A stretch of DNA of 8,617 bases from an uncultured Gemella sp. (GTDB lineage: Bacteria > Bacillota > Bacilli > Staphylococcales > Gemellaceae), in contig CAKMQO010000232.1 in the NCBI GenBank assembly GCA_927911695.1, positions 1-8,617 on the forward strand, written 5' to 3'. Shown piece after piece: positions 1 to 6,964 of the stretch; positions within the stretch are counted from its first letter, which is position 1, and each line of letters opens with the position of its first letter. The notes below the pieces were generated by a model. That model searched no databases. It was not told where the DNA came from and worked only from the letters and a program-made list of their open reading frames with translations. The position numbers were made by a program, and so were the translations under genes.

Positions 1-365
1 TACCATTAACTTTTATTACATATCCCTCTGCAAGTTCATACTGAATATCTTCATTTTTTTAGTTTATAGTCTTTATTTTTTATAAACTAATGAATCAAGA
101 ATTTTTAGCGTTGTAAGGAATTAATCCTTTTTTCATAGTGGCTATGGTCACCATGAAGTGTAACATAACCATCTTCAGTAATTTCACTTACAACTACTGA
201 ACTAACTTTATCCGAGTAATTAATTTTTTTTGCTTGTGCTGTATTTTGTACTAGTGGAGCAGTTTCATATGCTTGGTGTTTTCCGTATTCGTATCCTGCA
301 AATGCAGATAATCCGATTACTAATGAACCGCAGGCACCAGTAATAATCATTTTTTTCTTGTTCAT
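1..365 (-). CDS. Pneumococcal-type histidine triad (Pht) surface protein, N-terminal part, frameshifted
   Basis: The gene starts with ATG at 365-363 behind AAGGAGA and runs off the left edge. The product opens with a lysine-rich N-region and a hydrophobic segment (about residues 6-24), so it is probably exported. The sequence DGYVTLHGDHSHY then matches the Pht repeat, with the HxxHxH triad at His71, His74 and His76. Pht proteins of streptococci are surface zinc-binding proteins that help supply zinc to the Adc importer; this role is known from the family, not shown here. The frame breaks after residue 79. Removing one base from each of four T runs on the plus strand (128-133, 102-106, 76-81, 54-60) restores a continuous Pht-like sequence, including GLIPYNAKILDSL and YELAEGYVIKVNG, to the window edge. 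About 120 codons are visible, whereas family members are usually several hundred residues long. The four changes look like homopolymer errors. The family call is firm. Confidence 0.82.
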
Positions 366-401
366 TCTATTTTCTCCTTAATTATTCAATTCAAAACAAT
401 T

Positions 402-437
402 CCGATTTATTATATCATGATTAATTACAGTTGTAAA
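402..437 (-). promoter_or_regulatory. Promoter of the histidine triad gene, with overlapping inverted repeat
   Basis: Reading the minus strand, TTTACA (437-432), a 17-base spacer and TATAAT (414-409) form a near-consensus sigma-A promoter. TG at 417-416 makes it an extended -10. The predicted start is near 402, about 36 bases before the ATG. The inverted repeat TTACAGTTGTAA (plus strand 425-436) overlaps the -35 box, so a bound repressor could block it. Confidence 0.65.
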
Positions 438-558
438 TAGTTATGTTTTCGATTTGTAAAAATATTATTTACTAGATTTGTATACACTTAGTTGTTTAAA
501 AAATGTAATAATTTTATGATATTTGGAAAGTGAAATTATATTTTTTAATTAAAATCTA

Positions 559-592
559 TGTTATAATGAATAATAGTATAGTTAGAAAGGAG
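559..592 (+). promoter_or_regulatory. Extended -10 promoter and ribosome site of the rhodanese-symporter unit
   Basis: TG (559-560), T, then TATAAT (562-567) is a perfect extended -10 element. No convincing -35 box lies 16-18 bases upstream. AGAAAGGAG (584-592) is a strong ribosome site 8 bases before the ATG at 601. Confidence 0.6.
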
Positions 593-600
593 AAACAGTT

Positions 601-1446
601 ATGACACAATTTGATTTTAAAAAGTTGGCTGATGCTAAGTATTTATTAAATAATAGAACAAATAACAATGTTGTTGTGATAGATGCACGTGGGGGCATGC
701 TTGAAGAAGGTTCTTTAATGTATGACAAAGCAGTCGTTGTTGATTGGACGGATATAAGTTTACTTGGAGAATTTGGTGGAGAAGATTTAGGGAAATTATT
801 ATCTAAAGAGAATTATCAACAAATTTTTTCTAAACTAGGAATTACAGATGAATCTGAAGTACTAGTATATGGTTTTACTATGCCTGAACAAGGATTTGGA
901 GATGAAGCAAGAGTTCTATATACATTTAGTTATGCAGGATTTGATAATGTTAAGTTCATTGATGGTGGTTTTAAACAAGTTGAAAAATTAGGATTTAATA
1001 AAAATTATGAACCATCATCTAACAGAATTGATGTTAGTGATGTAGTTCGTAGCGAAGCAACTCAAAATGAAAAAGCTATTTATACCGACGAATTATTATC
1101 AAAAATAGGTAATACAGACGTTCAAATTATTGATACTAGGTTAGAAGTTGAATATAATGGTCGTGTAATTTATGGAGAGAATAAAGCAGGTCATATTCCT
1201 GGTGCAATTTCTCTACCGTTTAATTCGTTAGTTGATAGTAATGGATTTTTAAAATCTAGAGAAGTATTAGAAAAATATGTAACTGACAAAGGATTAGATA
1301 AAAATAAACTACAGGTTACTTATTGTACTACTGGAGTTCGTGCTTCGTACGTTGCTGTAATATTAGAAGAATTAGGTTTTACAGTGCGAAACTATGAACC
1401 TTCATTTGCAAGATATGCTAATGTCGGTGAAGTAGTATTAGATTAG
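601..1446 (+). CDS. Two-domain rhodanese-family sulfurtransferase
   Basis: This intact gene encodes 281 residues, the usual size for tandem-rhodanese enzymes (thiosulfate or 3-mercaptopyruvate sulfurtransferases), which move sulfane sulfur through a cysteine persulfide to an acceptor. The N-terminal domain (about 1-135) has the VVVIDAR strand and a late FIDGGF motif. Its loop region, near VYGFTMPEQGFGDEAR, has no catalytic cysteine, as in the structural domain of the family. The C-terminal domain (about 158-281) has DTR at 178-180, GHIPGAISLPF at 197-207 and the active loop CTTGVR at 242-247, so Cys242 is the nucleophile. The loop differs from CRKGVT and CGSGVT of the classical enzymes, so the donor cannot be named. 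No signal peptide is seen; the protein should be cytoplasmic. The next gene starts 26 bases downstream in the same direction, implying co-transcription. Confidence 0.88.
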   Translation: MTQFDFKKLADAKYLLNNRTNNNVVVIDARGGMLEEGSLMYDKAVVVDWTDISLLGEFGGEDLGKLLSKENYQQIFSKLGITDESEVLVYGFTMPEQGFGDEARVLYTFSYAGFDNVKFIDGGFKQVEKLGFNKNYEPSSNRIDVSDVVRSEATQNEKAIYTDELLSKIGNTDVQIIDTRLEVEYNGRVIYGENKAGHIPGAISLPFNSLVDSNGFLKSREVLEKYVTDKGLDKNKLQVTYCTTGVRASYVAVILEELGFTVRNYEPSFARYANVGEVVLD

Positions 1447-1472
1447 AATAATGAGGAGAATTTATATAGAAA

Positions 1473-2845
1473 ATGAATGATATGACAGGATATCTATTTT
1501 GGGGATTTTTAATAGTTTATGGAGTGGTAATGTTTTTATTATCACCAAAGAAGGTAACAGAAGCTGGATTCTTTAGAGGTGATGGTAACAGAGGTGAAAA
1601 ACCTACTGAGATGATGCTTATGTTTAAGTATTTTTATAAGTTGGATTTTTGCTAAAATCTGTAACTAACGCTGCAAATTTAGGGGCTCAATATGGATTTG
1701 TAGGTGGATTAGCTTATGCAACATATTGGCTTTGTATTCCTATTTGTGGTTTAGCAATTTATAGATTAAGAACAAAGTACCAAGTAAAAGGATTAGTAAG
1801 TTTCTTAACTTCTAATTATGGAAAAGCAGCTTCTGTTGCATTTTCAGCTGCGATACTTATTCGTTTATTTAATGAAGTATGGAGTAATACTTCTGTTGTA
1901 GGTGGATATTATGGAAAAGCAGGTAGTAAAGAGTTTATTATCTCTGCAATTCTATTTACTGCTATTACTTTAGGGTATACAGTGCTTGGTGGGTTAAGAA
2001 GTTCAATCGTAACTGATGTTATCCAAGCCGTTATTTTTATATTCTTTGTTGGTTGGGTAGTTACTTTAATTTTACCGCAACACAACATTAGTGATTTTGT
2101 AACATCAGGAAATTGGGCGATGAACGCAGGTGTAGATATGTTACTTGTAACAATTCTACAATTATTTAGTTATCCATTCCACGATCCAGTACTTACAGAT
2201 AGAGGATTTATAGCTAGTGAGAAGACTATGCTTCGTGCATTTTTCGTATCTGGTATACTAGGATTCTTCTCTATTCTAATCTTTAGTTTTATTGGAATTC
2301 ATGCGAAATTAATTGGAATGGAATTAAGCGGTAACGTGCCAGCAGCTTTAGGTAAAACTTTAGGTGTCGTAGGGTATTTTGCTATGATAGTGGTAATGGT
2401 ATCGGCAGCAGGTTCTACACTTGACTCTACATTTGCAAGTTTAGGGAAGTTAACTGCTAAGGATTTACCAGAAATGTCTAATAGAGGATTAAAAAATCCT
2501 AAGAAAGTAGCTATTTTATTTATGATTGCATTTGCTATTATAGGTAATCTTCCAATGATTATGGGAACAGATATTCTTAAAGCTACAACGATTAGTGGAA
2601 CAATGGTAATTGGACTAGCTCCGATTTTCTTACTACACGGTTTTGTTAAACCAACAAAATTAGGATTCCACTTGAGTTTTTGGATTGGAATCATTTTAGG
2701 AATACTATTAACTATTAATTTAATTCCTACAAATTGGGCTATTGGTACAGGTAAGAATGCATTACTACTAGGAGTTAATTTATACGGATTAATTTTATGT
2801 ACTATTGGTTATGTAGTACCAGGAATGTTCGCAAAAAACAAATAA
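1473..2845 (+). CDS. Sodium:solute symporter (SSS family), frameshifted near residue 51
   Basis: This is a polytopic membrane protein of the SSS family, which couples solute uptake to sodium entry. The ribosome site AGGAG lies at 1454-1458. The first 50 residues hold TM1 and an SSS-like loop. The frame then breaks between 1626 and 1657, and an SSS sequence resumes with KSVTNAANLGAQYG. Removing one A from AA at 1626-1627 and one from AAAA at 1654-1657 restores FSIFISWIFAKSVTNAANLG and gives 456 residues, slightly short for the family (about 480-500). Supporting motifs are RLFNEVWSNT (130-139), the family signature YTVLGGLRS (168-176), and a Ser/Thr-rich helix around residues 310-319 (SAAGSTLDST) where the sodium site is expected. 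The substrate cannot be read from sequence. Its partner in the operon is a sulfurtransferase, so a sulfur compound is possible but unproven. The TTG at 1649 is an artefact of the broken frame, not a start. Confidence 0.82.
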
Positions 2846-2858
2846 ATATAATATAATG

Positions 2859-2895
2859 AAAGTAAAGATGGTAAGTCTTTACTTTTATTATTTAA
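2859..2895 (+). terminator. Hairpin terminator after the symporter
   Basis: AAAGTAAAGA (2859-2868) pairs perfectly with TCTTTACTTT (2876-2885) around a 7-base loop, followed by the T-rich TATTATTTAATTT. The stem is long but AT-rich and the T tract is interrupted, so termination may be partial. Confidence 0.6.
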
Positions 2896-2910
2896 TTTGG
2901 AGAGAGTTGT

Positions 2911-3815
2911 ATGGAAAAAGGTAGAAATTGTTCATTAGAGTATATTCTTCAAAAGGATTGGACAAAGAAAAGTAAAAAATTAGAAGAGAAAGTAATCTAT
3001 ATAGTTGGAGGATTATATGGAAATAGATATGCTTTAGAAATTATCAATAAGATGTCACATGATGAAAATGCGAAGATAGTTTTTAATGGTGATATGCATT
3101 GGTTTGATGTCGAAAAGGAAGATTTTTTAAAGATTGAAGAGTTATCTAAAGATAGTATAAAACTTCTAGGAAATGTTGAATTTGAATTATTAAATAATAC
3201 ATCATCTTTAGGGTGTGGATGTAATTATCCTGAGGACGTTAGTGATGGAGTAGTAGAGCGCTCAAATGTTATTCATAATATGATGAAAGAAAATATTAAA
3301 GGTGATCAAATTCTTAATGATATAAAAGAACGTTCAAAAACCTTAGTTTTAGATTTTTTTGGGAAAAGATTGCAATTACTCATGGTGATGAGAAAAGTAT
3401 GTCGGGTTGGAAATGTTCGAATGAGAATTTAAAATTAGGATCTAGAAAGAAAGAATTAGACAATTGGTTTAAAGAAAATGATATAGATATATTAGCAACC
3501 ACACACACATGTTTACCTGTAGTGTATGATAATAGAAGAAATATTGTTATTAATAATGGTGCAGCAGGGATGGCTAATATCCAGGGAGAAATCTTTGGTC
3601 TATTTACAAGAATAGCTAAAAGTAGTCATAAAAAAGCGATATATTCAGAATATAGAGATGGATTATATGTCGAATTGGTTAAAGTTGATTTTGATATAGA
3701 AAAATTCAAATTATGGTTCGAAAAGGTGTGGCCAGATGATTCACCGGCGAGTATTTCATATAAAAATCGGATTATAAATGGAACATCACTAACAATAGAA
3801 GATATTATTGTATAG
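2911..3815 (+). CDS. Metallophosphoesterase-like protein lacking the first metal motif, frameshifted
   Basis: The ATG at 2911 follows GGAGAG at 2899-2904. The frame changes at 3354-3367, in a T7 run followed by AAAA. Adding one A restores GKKIAITHGDEKSMSGWK and 301 residues. The fold resembles calcineurin-type phosphoesterases: NGD at 59-61, GNVE at 87-90, THGD at 157-160, THT at 198-200 and NNG at 215-217. The first motif, normally GDxHGN with Asp and His metal ligands, reads GGLYGN (33-38), so two ligands are missing. GNVE replaces the usual GNHE. Other recognisable blocks are RNCSLEY near the start and GCGC followed by VVERSN (about 101-119). From memory, a group of bacterial homologues shares these blocks and the GGLYGN form; I cannot confirm this here. 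Activity, metal and substrate are unknown. It is probably cytoplasmic and probably co-transcribed with the acetyltransferase 8 bases downstream. Confidence 0.7.
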
Positions 3816-3823
3816 GAGAAAAA

Positions 3824-4376
3824 ATGATAAGAAGAGCAACGAAAGAAGATATTAAAGTAATAGAAGGATTATTTGACTTTATTAAATCATTAGAGATAGA
3901 TATATTAAAAGATTATTCAGAAGAGAAAGTTTTTAAGATTTTAGAATATGTATTTTTATCTGAATATGATAGATTTAGTTATAAAAAATGTACGGTATAT
4001 GAAATTGAAGGTGTGATTAAAGGATTTTCTTTTACGTATAATTATGATGAAGTCGAAAAAATGAAAGAGTTTTGGTATAGCGAAGTTGTAAGTAATTTTG
4101 ATTTGAAGAAAGATTCGATGATTTTTGATTATGATGAGGTACTAGTTGGAGAATTCTATTTAGATACATTATTTGTTTTTTTCTGATGCTAGAGGAGAAG
4201 GTATTGGTAATAAATTATTAACAGAATTTGTTAATAGTAGAGAAGATGAGTTAAGTTTAAATGTTGCACAATCAAATAATAGAGCAAGAAAGTTATACGA
4301 AAGTTATGGATTTAAAAAAGAATGTGAAATTTTTATAGGGCATGAAAATTATGATCACCTGATAAGGAGGAAGTAG
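3824..4376 (+). CDS. GNAT-family N-acetyltransferase, single frameshift
   Basis: The ATG at 3824 sits 8 bases after the phosphoesterase-like stop. Its ribosome site AGGAGA overlaps that stop codon, which is typical of translational coupling. The N-terminus MIRRATKEDIKVIEGLF is the usual GNAT beta1-alpha1. The frame breaks in the T7 run at 4176-4182. Removing one T gives LDTLFVFSDARGEGIGNKLL, containing the acetyl-CoA pyrophosphate-binding RxxGxG motif at about residues 123-128, followed by the NNRARKLYESYGF block of motif B. The restored protein has 183 residues, normal for the family. GNAT enzymes transfer acetyl groups from acetyl-CoA to amines. The acceptor here, whether a metabolite or a protein N-terminus, cannot be inferred. 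Most likely a functional gene with one sequencing error. Confidence 0.8.
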
Positions 4377-4412
4377 ATGATTAAAGTCTTGTTTTCAGAA
4401 AATTTAATTTAA
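4377..4412 (+). other. Possible 11-codon mini-ORF after the acetyltransferase
   Basis: A perfect AAGGAGG (4364-4370) inside the end of the GNAT gene lies 6 bases before an ATG abutting the GNAT stop. The reading is MIKVLFSENLI then TAA. MIKVLF resembles the start of low-molecular-weight tyrosine phosphatases, but no further similarity follows. It could be a remnant, a leader peptide or chance. The CodY-like site (4390-4404) overlaps it. Confidence 0.25.
4390..4404 (+). promoter_or_regulatory. Candidate CodY-binding box upstream of pepF
   Basis: The 15 bases TGTTTTCAGAAAATT match the CodY consensus AATTTTCWGAAAATT at 13 of 15 positions, including the whole TTTTCAGAAAATT core. The site lies 24 bases upstream of the pepF -35 box. 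CodY represses peptide uptake and peptidase genes in lactococci and other Firmicutes when branched-chain amino acids and GTP are plentiful, which suits an oligopeptidase gene. The regulatory role is inferred. Confidence 0.55.
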
Positions 4413-4427
4413 TTTTTAAAATACACA

Positions 4428-4485
4428 TTACCAAATTACTAAAATATGTGCTATAATTAAGATTATGTATTATACATAAGGAGAA
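4428..4485 (+). promoter_or_regulatory. pepF promoter, start-site palindrome and ribosome site
   Basis: TTACCA (4428-4433; 4 of 6 to consensus), an 18-base spacer and TATAAT (4452-4457), with TG at 4449-4450, form an extended -10 promoter. The predicted start near 4464 falls at the edge of a 13-base palindrome, ATGTAT-T-ATACAT (4465-4477). This could be an operator or a weak 5' hairpin. AAGGAGA (4478-4484) is the ribosome site. Confidence 0.65.
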
Positions 4486-4490
4486 ATAAT

Positions 4491-6297
4491 ATGGTAGAAT
4501 TACTAAGAAAAGATCAAAAAGTTGAGAATACTTGGGACTTAGAATCGATGTTTAAAACAAATGAAGATTTTTGGAACCAATTTAAAGAAGTAGAAAAACT
4601 TATTCCAGAAATAAAAAACTATAGAGGAAAAGTTAAAGAAGGAGCAAAAGCATTATTAGAAGTTTTTAAAGCAGAAGAAGATATGTCTTTAAAAATGGAG
4701 CAATTAACTATTTATGCTTTCCTAAGAAAGGATCAGGATAGTACAAATGCTGAATATGGTGAAATATATGCTAAGACAATGAATTTAAATTCTAAGTTTG
4801 ATGCAGAATGGTCATTTTTAAAACCGGAACTTCTTTCTGTAGAAGAGGAAGTACTTTCAGAATATGTAGAGGAATTAGAAGACTTAAAAGTTTATAAGTT
4901 TAAATTAGAAAAACTTAATAAAAAAACGTCCTCATACATTAGATGCAGAACAAGAAAGAATTGTTGCTATGGCTGCAGAGGCTTTAGACGCAAGTGACGA
5001 AACTTTTTCAGCGCTGAATAATGCGGATGTTAAATTTGAAGAAGTTGAAGATAAAGATGGAAATAAACATACTCTAACTCATGGAACTTATGGAACATAT
5101 ATGGAAAGTCCGGATAGAGTACTTAGAAAAAATACATTCCATGCTTTATATAATTATTTTAAAAAACATAATAATACTTTGGCATCTACATTAGGTGGAA
5201 ATCTAAAGAAAAAAAAAATATTATGCAGATGTTCATAAATATTCATCAACAAGAAATAATGCACTGTCTAATAACTTAATTCCTGAGGAAGTTTATGATA
5301 ATTTAGTAACTGTAGTTAATAAAAAAAATTCCTGCCTTACAAAGATATTATAATTTACATAAAAGAGCGAAAGGTTTTGAAGATTTTAGACTATACGATA
5401 AATCAGTATCGATGGTAAAAGGTGAACCATTAAAATTCACATTTGAAGAGGCTCGTGATATTGTACTTGAAGCGGTTAAACCAATGGGTGAAGAGTATGT
5501 TAATGATATGAAAAAAGCATTCACAGAACGATGGATTGATGTTTATCCAAATAAAGGTAAACGTTCTGGTGCATATTCATGGGGTGGTTATACTACAAAA
5601 CCATTTGTACTATTAAATTTTGATGGTACATTAAATGATGTATATACTTTAATTCACGAACTTGGACACTCTATGCATTCTTACTATACTAGAAAACATC
5701 AGCCATATGTATATGGAGATTATTCAATCTTTGTCGCTGAGGTAGCATCAACTTGTAATGAGGCTTTATTAACTGAGTACCTTTATAATAAATTTGAAAA
5801 AGAAGGTAACAAGAACGGTATGCTACGTGTACTTAACCAGGCATTAAGTGGCTTTACAGCTACAGTATATAGACAAACTCAATTTGCTGAATTTGAGCAC
5901 AAAATTAACCAACATCTTCAAAATGGGGGAGCTCTGACAGCTGAATATTTTAATACTGAGTATTTCAACCTAATTAAGAAATACTATGGTGATGTATTTA
6001 CCTATGATGAAGATATAAAATATGAATGGTCTAGAGTACCGCACTTTTATTACAATTACTATGTATACCAATATGCTACTGGGTATTCAGCAGCACAAGC
6101 TTTATCTAAGTTAATCCTAAAAGATAGTAAAAAATGCTAAAGTTTATATCGATGAGTTTCTTTCAAAAGGATGCTCTAATTATCCAATTGAGGTTCTAAA
6201 AAATGCTGGTGTAGATATGTCTAAACCTGAGCCAATAGAATTAGCTCTTCAGGATTTTGAAGAAAAAATAGAAAAATTTGAAAAATTATATTTTTAA
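4491..6297 (+). CDS. pepF: Oligoendopeptidase F (M3B zinc metallopeptidase), four frameshifts
   Basis: PepF cleaves short peptides in the cytoplasm, downstream of oligopeptide uptake or protein turnover. The ATG at 4491 follows AAGGAGA by 6 bases. The N-terminal part (about 1-200) is the helical lid typical of the family. The zinc site HELGH is at restored residues 388-392, with Glu416 in AEVAST the likely third ligand. Four single-base excesses occur in A runs: 4920-4926 (7 A), 5209-5218 (10 A), 5321-5328 (8 A) and 6130-6135 (6 A). Removing one A from each joins all segments, including ADVHKYSSTRNNALSNN and the C-terminal YPIEVLKNAGVDM, into 600 residues ending in LYF at 6297, the normal PepF length. 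That every other residue is intact argues for sequencing error rather than decay. The gene appears monocistronic, with its own promoter and terminator, and an upstream CodY box suggests nitrogen-status control. Confidence 0.9.
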
Positions 6298-6305
6298 AAT
6301 TTAAG

Positions 6306-6347
6306 AAATCACTTGTATAGTTAAATAGGCTATACAGGTGATTTTTT
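6306..6347 (+). terminator. Rho-independent terminator of pepF
   Basis: AAATCACTTGTATAG (6306-6320) pairs over 15 positions with CTATACAGGTGATTT (6330-6344), with one G-T pair and a 9-base loop. It runs into a T6 tract (6342-6347). It lies 8 bases after the pepF stop. Confidence 0.88.
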
Positions 6348-6432
6348 ATATATGCTCCCGAAGTTTGAAATATTAAAATTATAAAAATAAATTCTAAATT
6401 ATCTTTATAAAAGTTGATTTTAAAGGTTTTCG

Positions 6433-6485
6433 TTTACGTAAAAAAACAAATTTTTGTTGATATAATTATATGGTAGCAGTATAAT
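6433..6485 (+). promoter_or_regulatory. Promoter of the small exported protein, with upstream palindrome
   Basis: TTGATA (6457-6462), a 17-base spacer and TATAAT (6480-6485) make a near-consensus promoter with a start near 6492. A second, overlapping extended -10 (TGATATAAT, 6458-6466) could also serve. The perfect palindrome TTTACGTAAA (6433-6442) lies 14 bases upstream of the -35 and may be an operator. Between the pepF terminator and this site (6348-6432) I see only AT-rich sequence. Confidence 0.6.
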
Positions 6486-6522
6486 ATATTTGAAAAATTT
6501 ATTTGTAAAGGAGATTTTTAAT

Positions 6523-6893
6523 ATGAAATCTAAAAAATTATTACTAACAGCTTTAGTAGCACTTGCTGTTCCATTTGGAACACTTTCAGGAGGGGTTGTA
6601 AAAGCAGAAGGTCCAACTCAACCAACAACGCCTGCTGGAACTACACCATCAGTTTCACCAAAAGATGTAGATACACCAACAGCTGCTGAAATGAAGAAAG
6701 CTGAAGATGATTATTTAAAAGCTGCAGAAGAAGAATATAATAAATTAAATCCAACATTTAAAAAAGGAGAACCATTAGTATACGACAAACCAGAATATAA
6801 ACTTCCAGTAGCTGGACAAACACCTAAAAAACAAGTAAATCCTATGAATAAAAATGTTAAAAAGCATTGCCAAAAACTTCAGCTGTAAAATAA
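6523..6893 (+). CDS. Small exported protein with streptococcal linker motif and C-terminal LPKTS, probably frameshifted
   Basis: The ATG at 6523 is chosen over an in-frame TTG at 6490 because AAAGGAG (6507-6513) lies 9 bases before it and a classical signal peptide follows: MKSKK, a hydrophobic core, then VKA with likely cleavage before EG near residue 29. The mature part is Pro/Thr-rich, then charged and probably helical (AEMKKAEDDYLKAAEEEYNK). It then carries KGEPLVYDKPEYKLPVAG, resembling the GEPxVxxKPEY linker repeats of streptococcal surface proteins. As read, the protein ends in KKHCQKLQL (121 residues, stop at 6888). Adding one A to the A5 run at 6859-6863 changes the end to KKALPKTSAVK (123 residues, stop at 6893), a sorting-like LPKTS motif without a hydrophobic anchor. 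I do not recognise a function. Secreted or weakly wall-associated is the best guess. Confidence 0.68.
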
Positions 6894-6904
6894 TATAATT
6901 AAAT

Positions 6905-6951
6905 TACCGACTCTAAAAGAAAGAATCAATTTCTAACTTTTTGAGTCGGTA
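6905..6951. terminator. Bidirectional terminator between convergent genes
   Basis: TACCGACTC (6905-6913) pairs perfectly with GAGTCGGTA (6943-6951). The inner arms extend the stem with a mismatch, AAAAG against CTTTT, and a further AGAA against TTCT. T-rich but broken tracts flank both sides, so it can serve the small exported gene on plus and the phosphoesterase gene on minus. Confidence 0.78.
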
Positions 6952-6964
6952 TATTATTTCTATT

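Noticed and set aside
2299..2694. A 131-codon open frame on the minus strand
   Set aside because: It is antisense to the well-supported symporter, has no ribosome site and shows no family features.
1649..2845. Symporter read as a separate gene starting at TTG 1649
   Set aside because: It would lack the first transmembrane segments and has no ribosome site. The preceding frame supplies exactly the missing N-terminus.
4424..4450. CACAT and ATGTG arms around the pepF -35 region
   Set aside because: Only five paired bases with a long AT-rich spacer; expected by chance.
4491..6297. pepF as a pseudogene or as several separate peptidase fragments
   Set aside because: All breaks are one-base excesses in A runs, catalytic residues are intact and the repaired length fits the family, so error is likelier than decay.
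6490..6522. Upstream TTG start for the small exported protein
   Set aside because: It overlaps the predicted transcription start and puts residues before a classical signal peptide that has its own AAAGGAG site.
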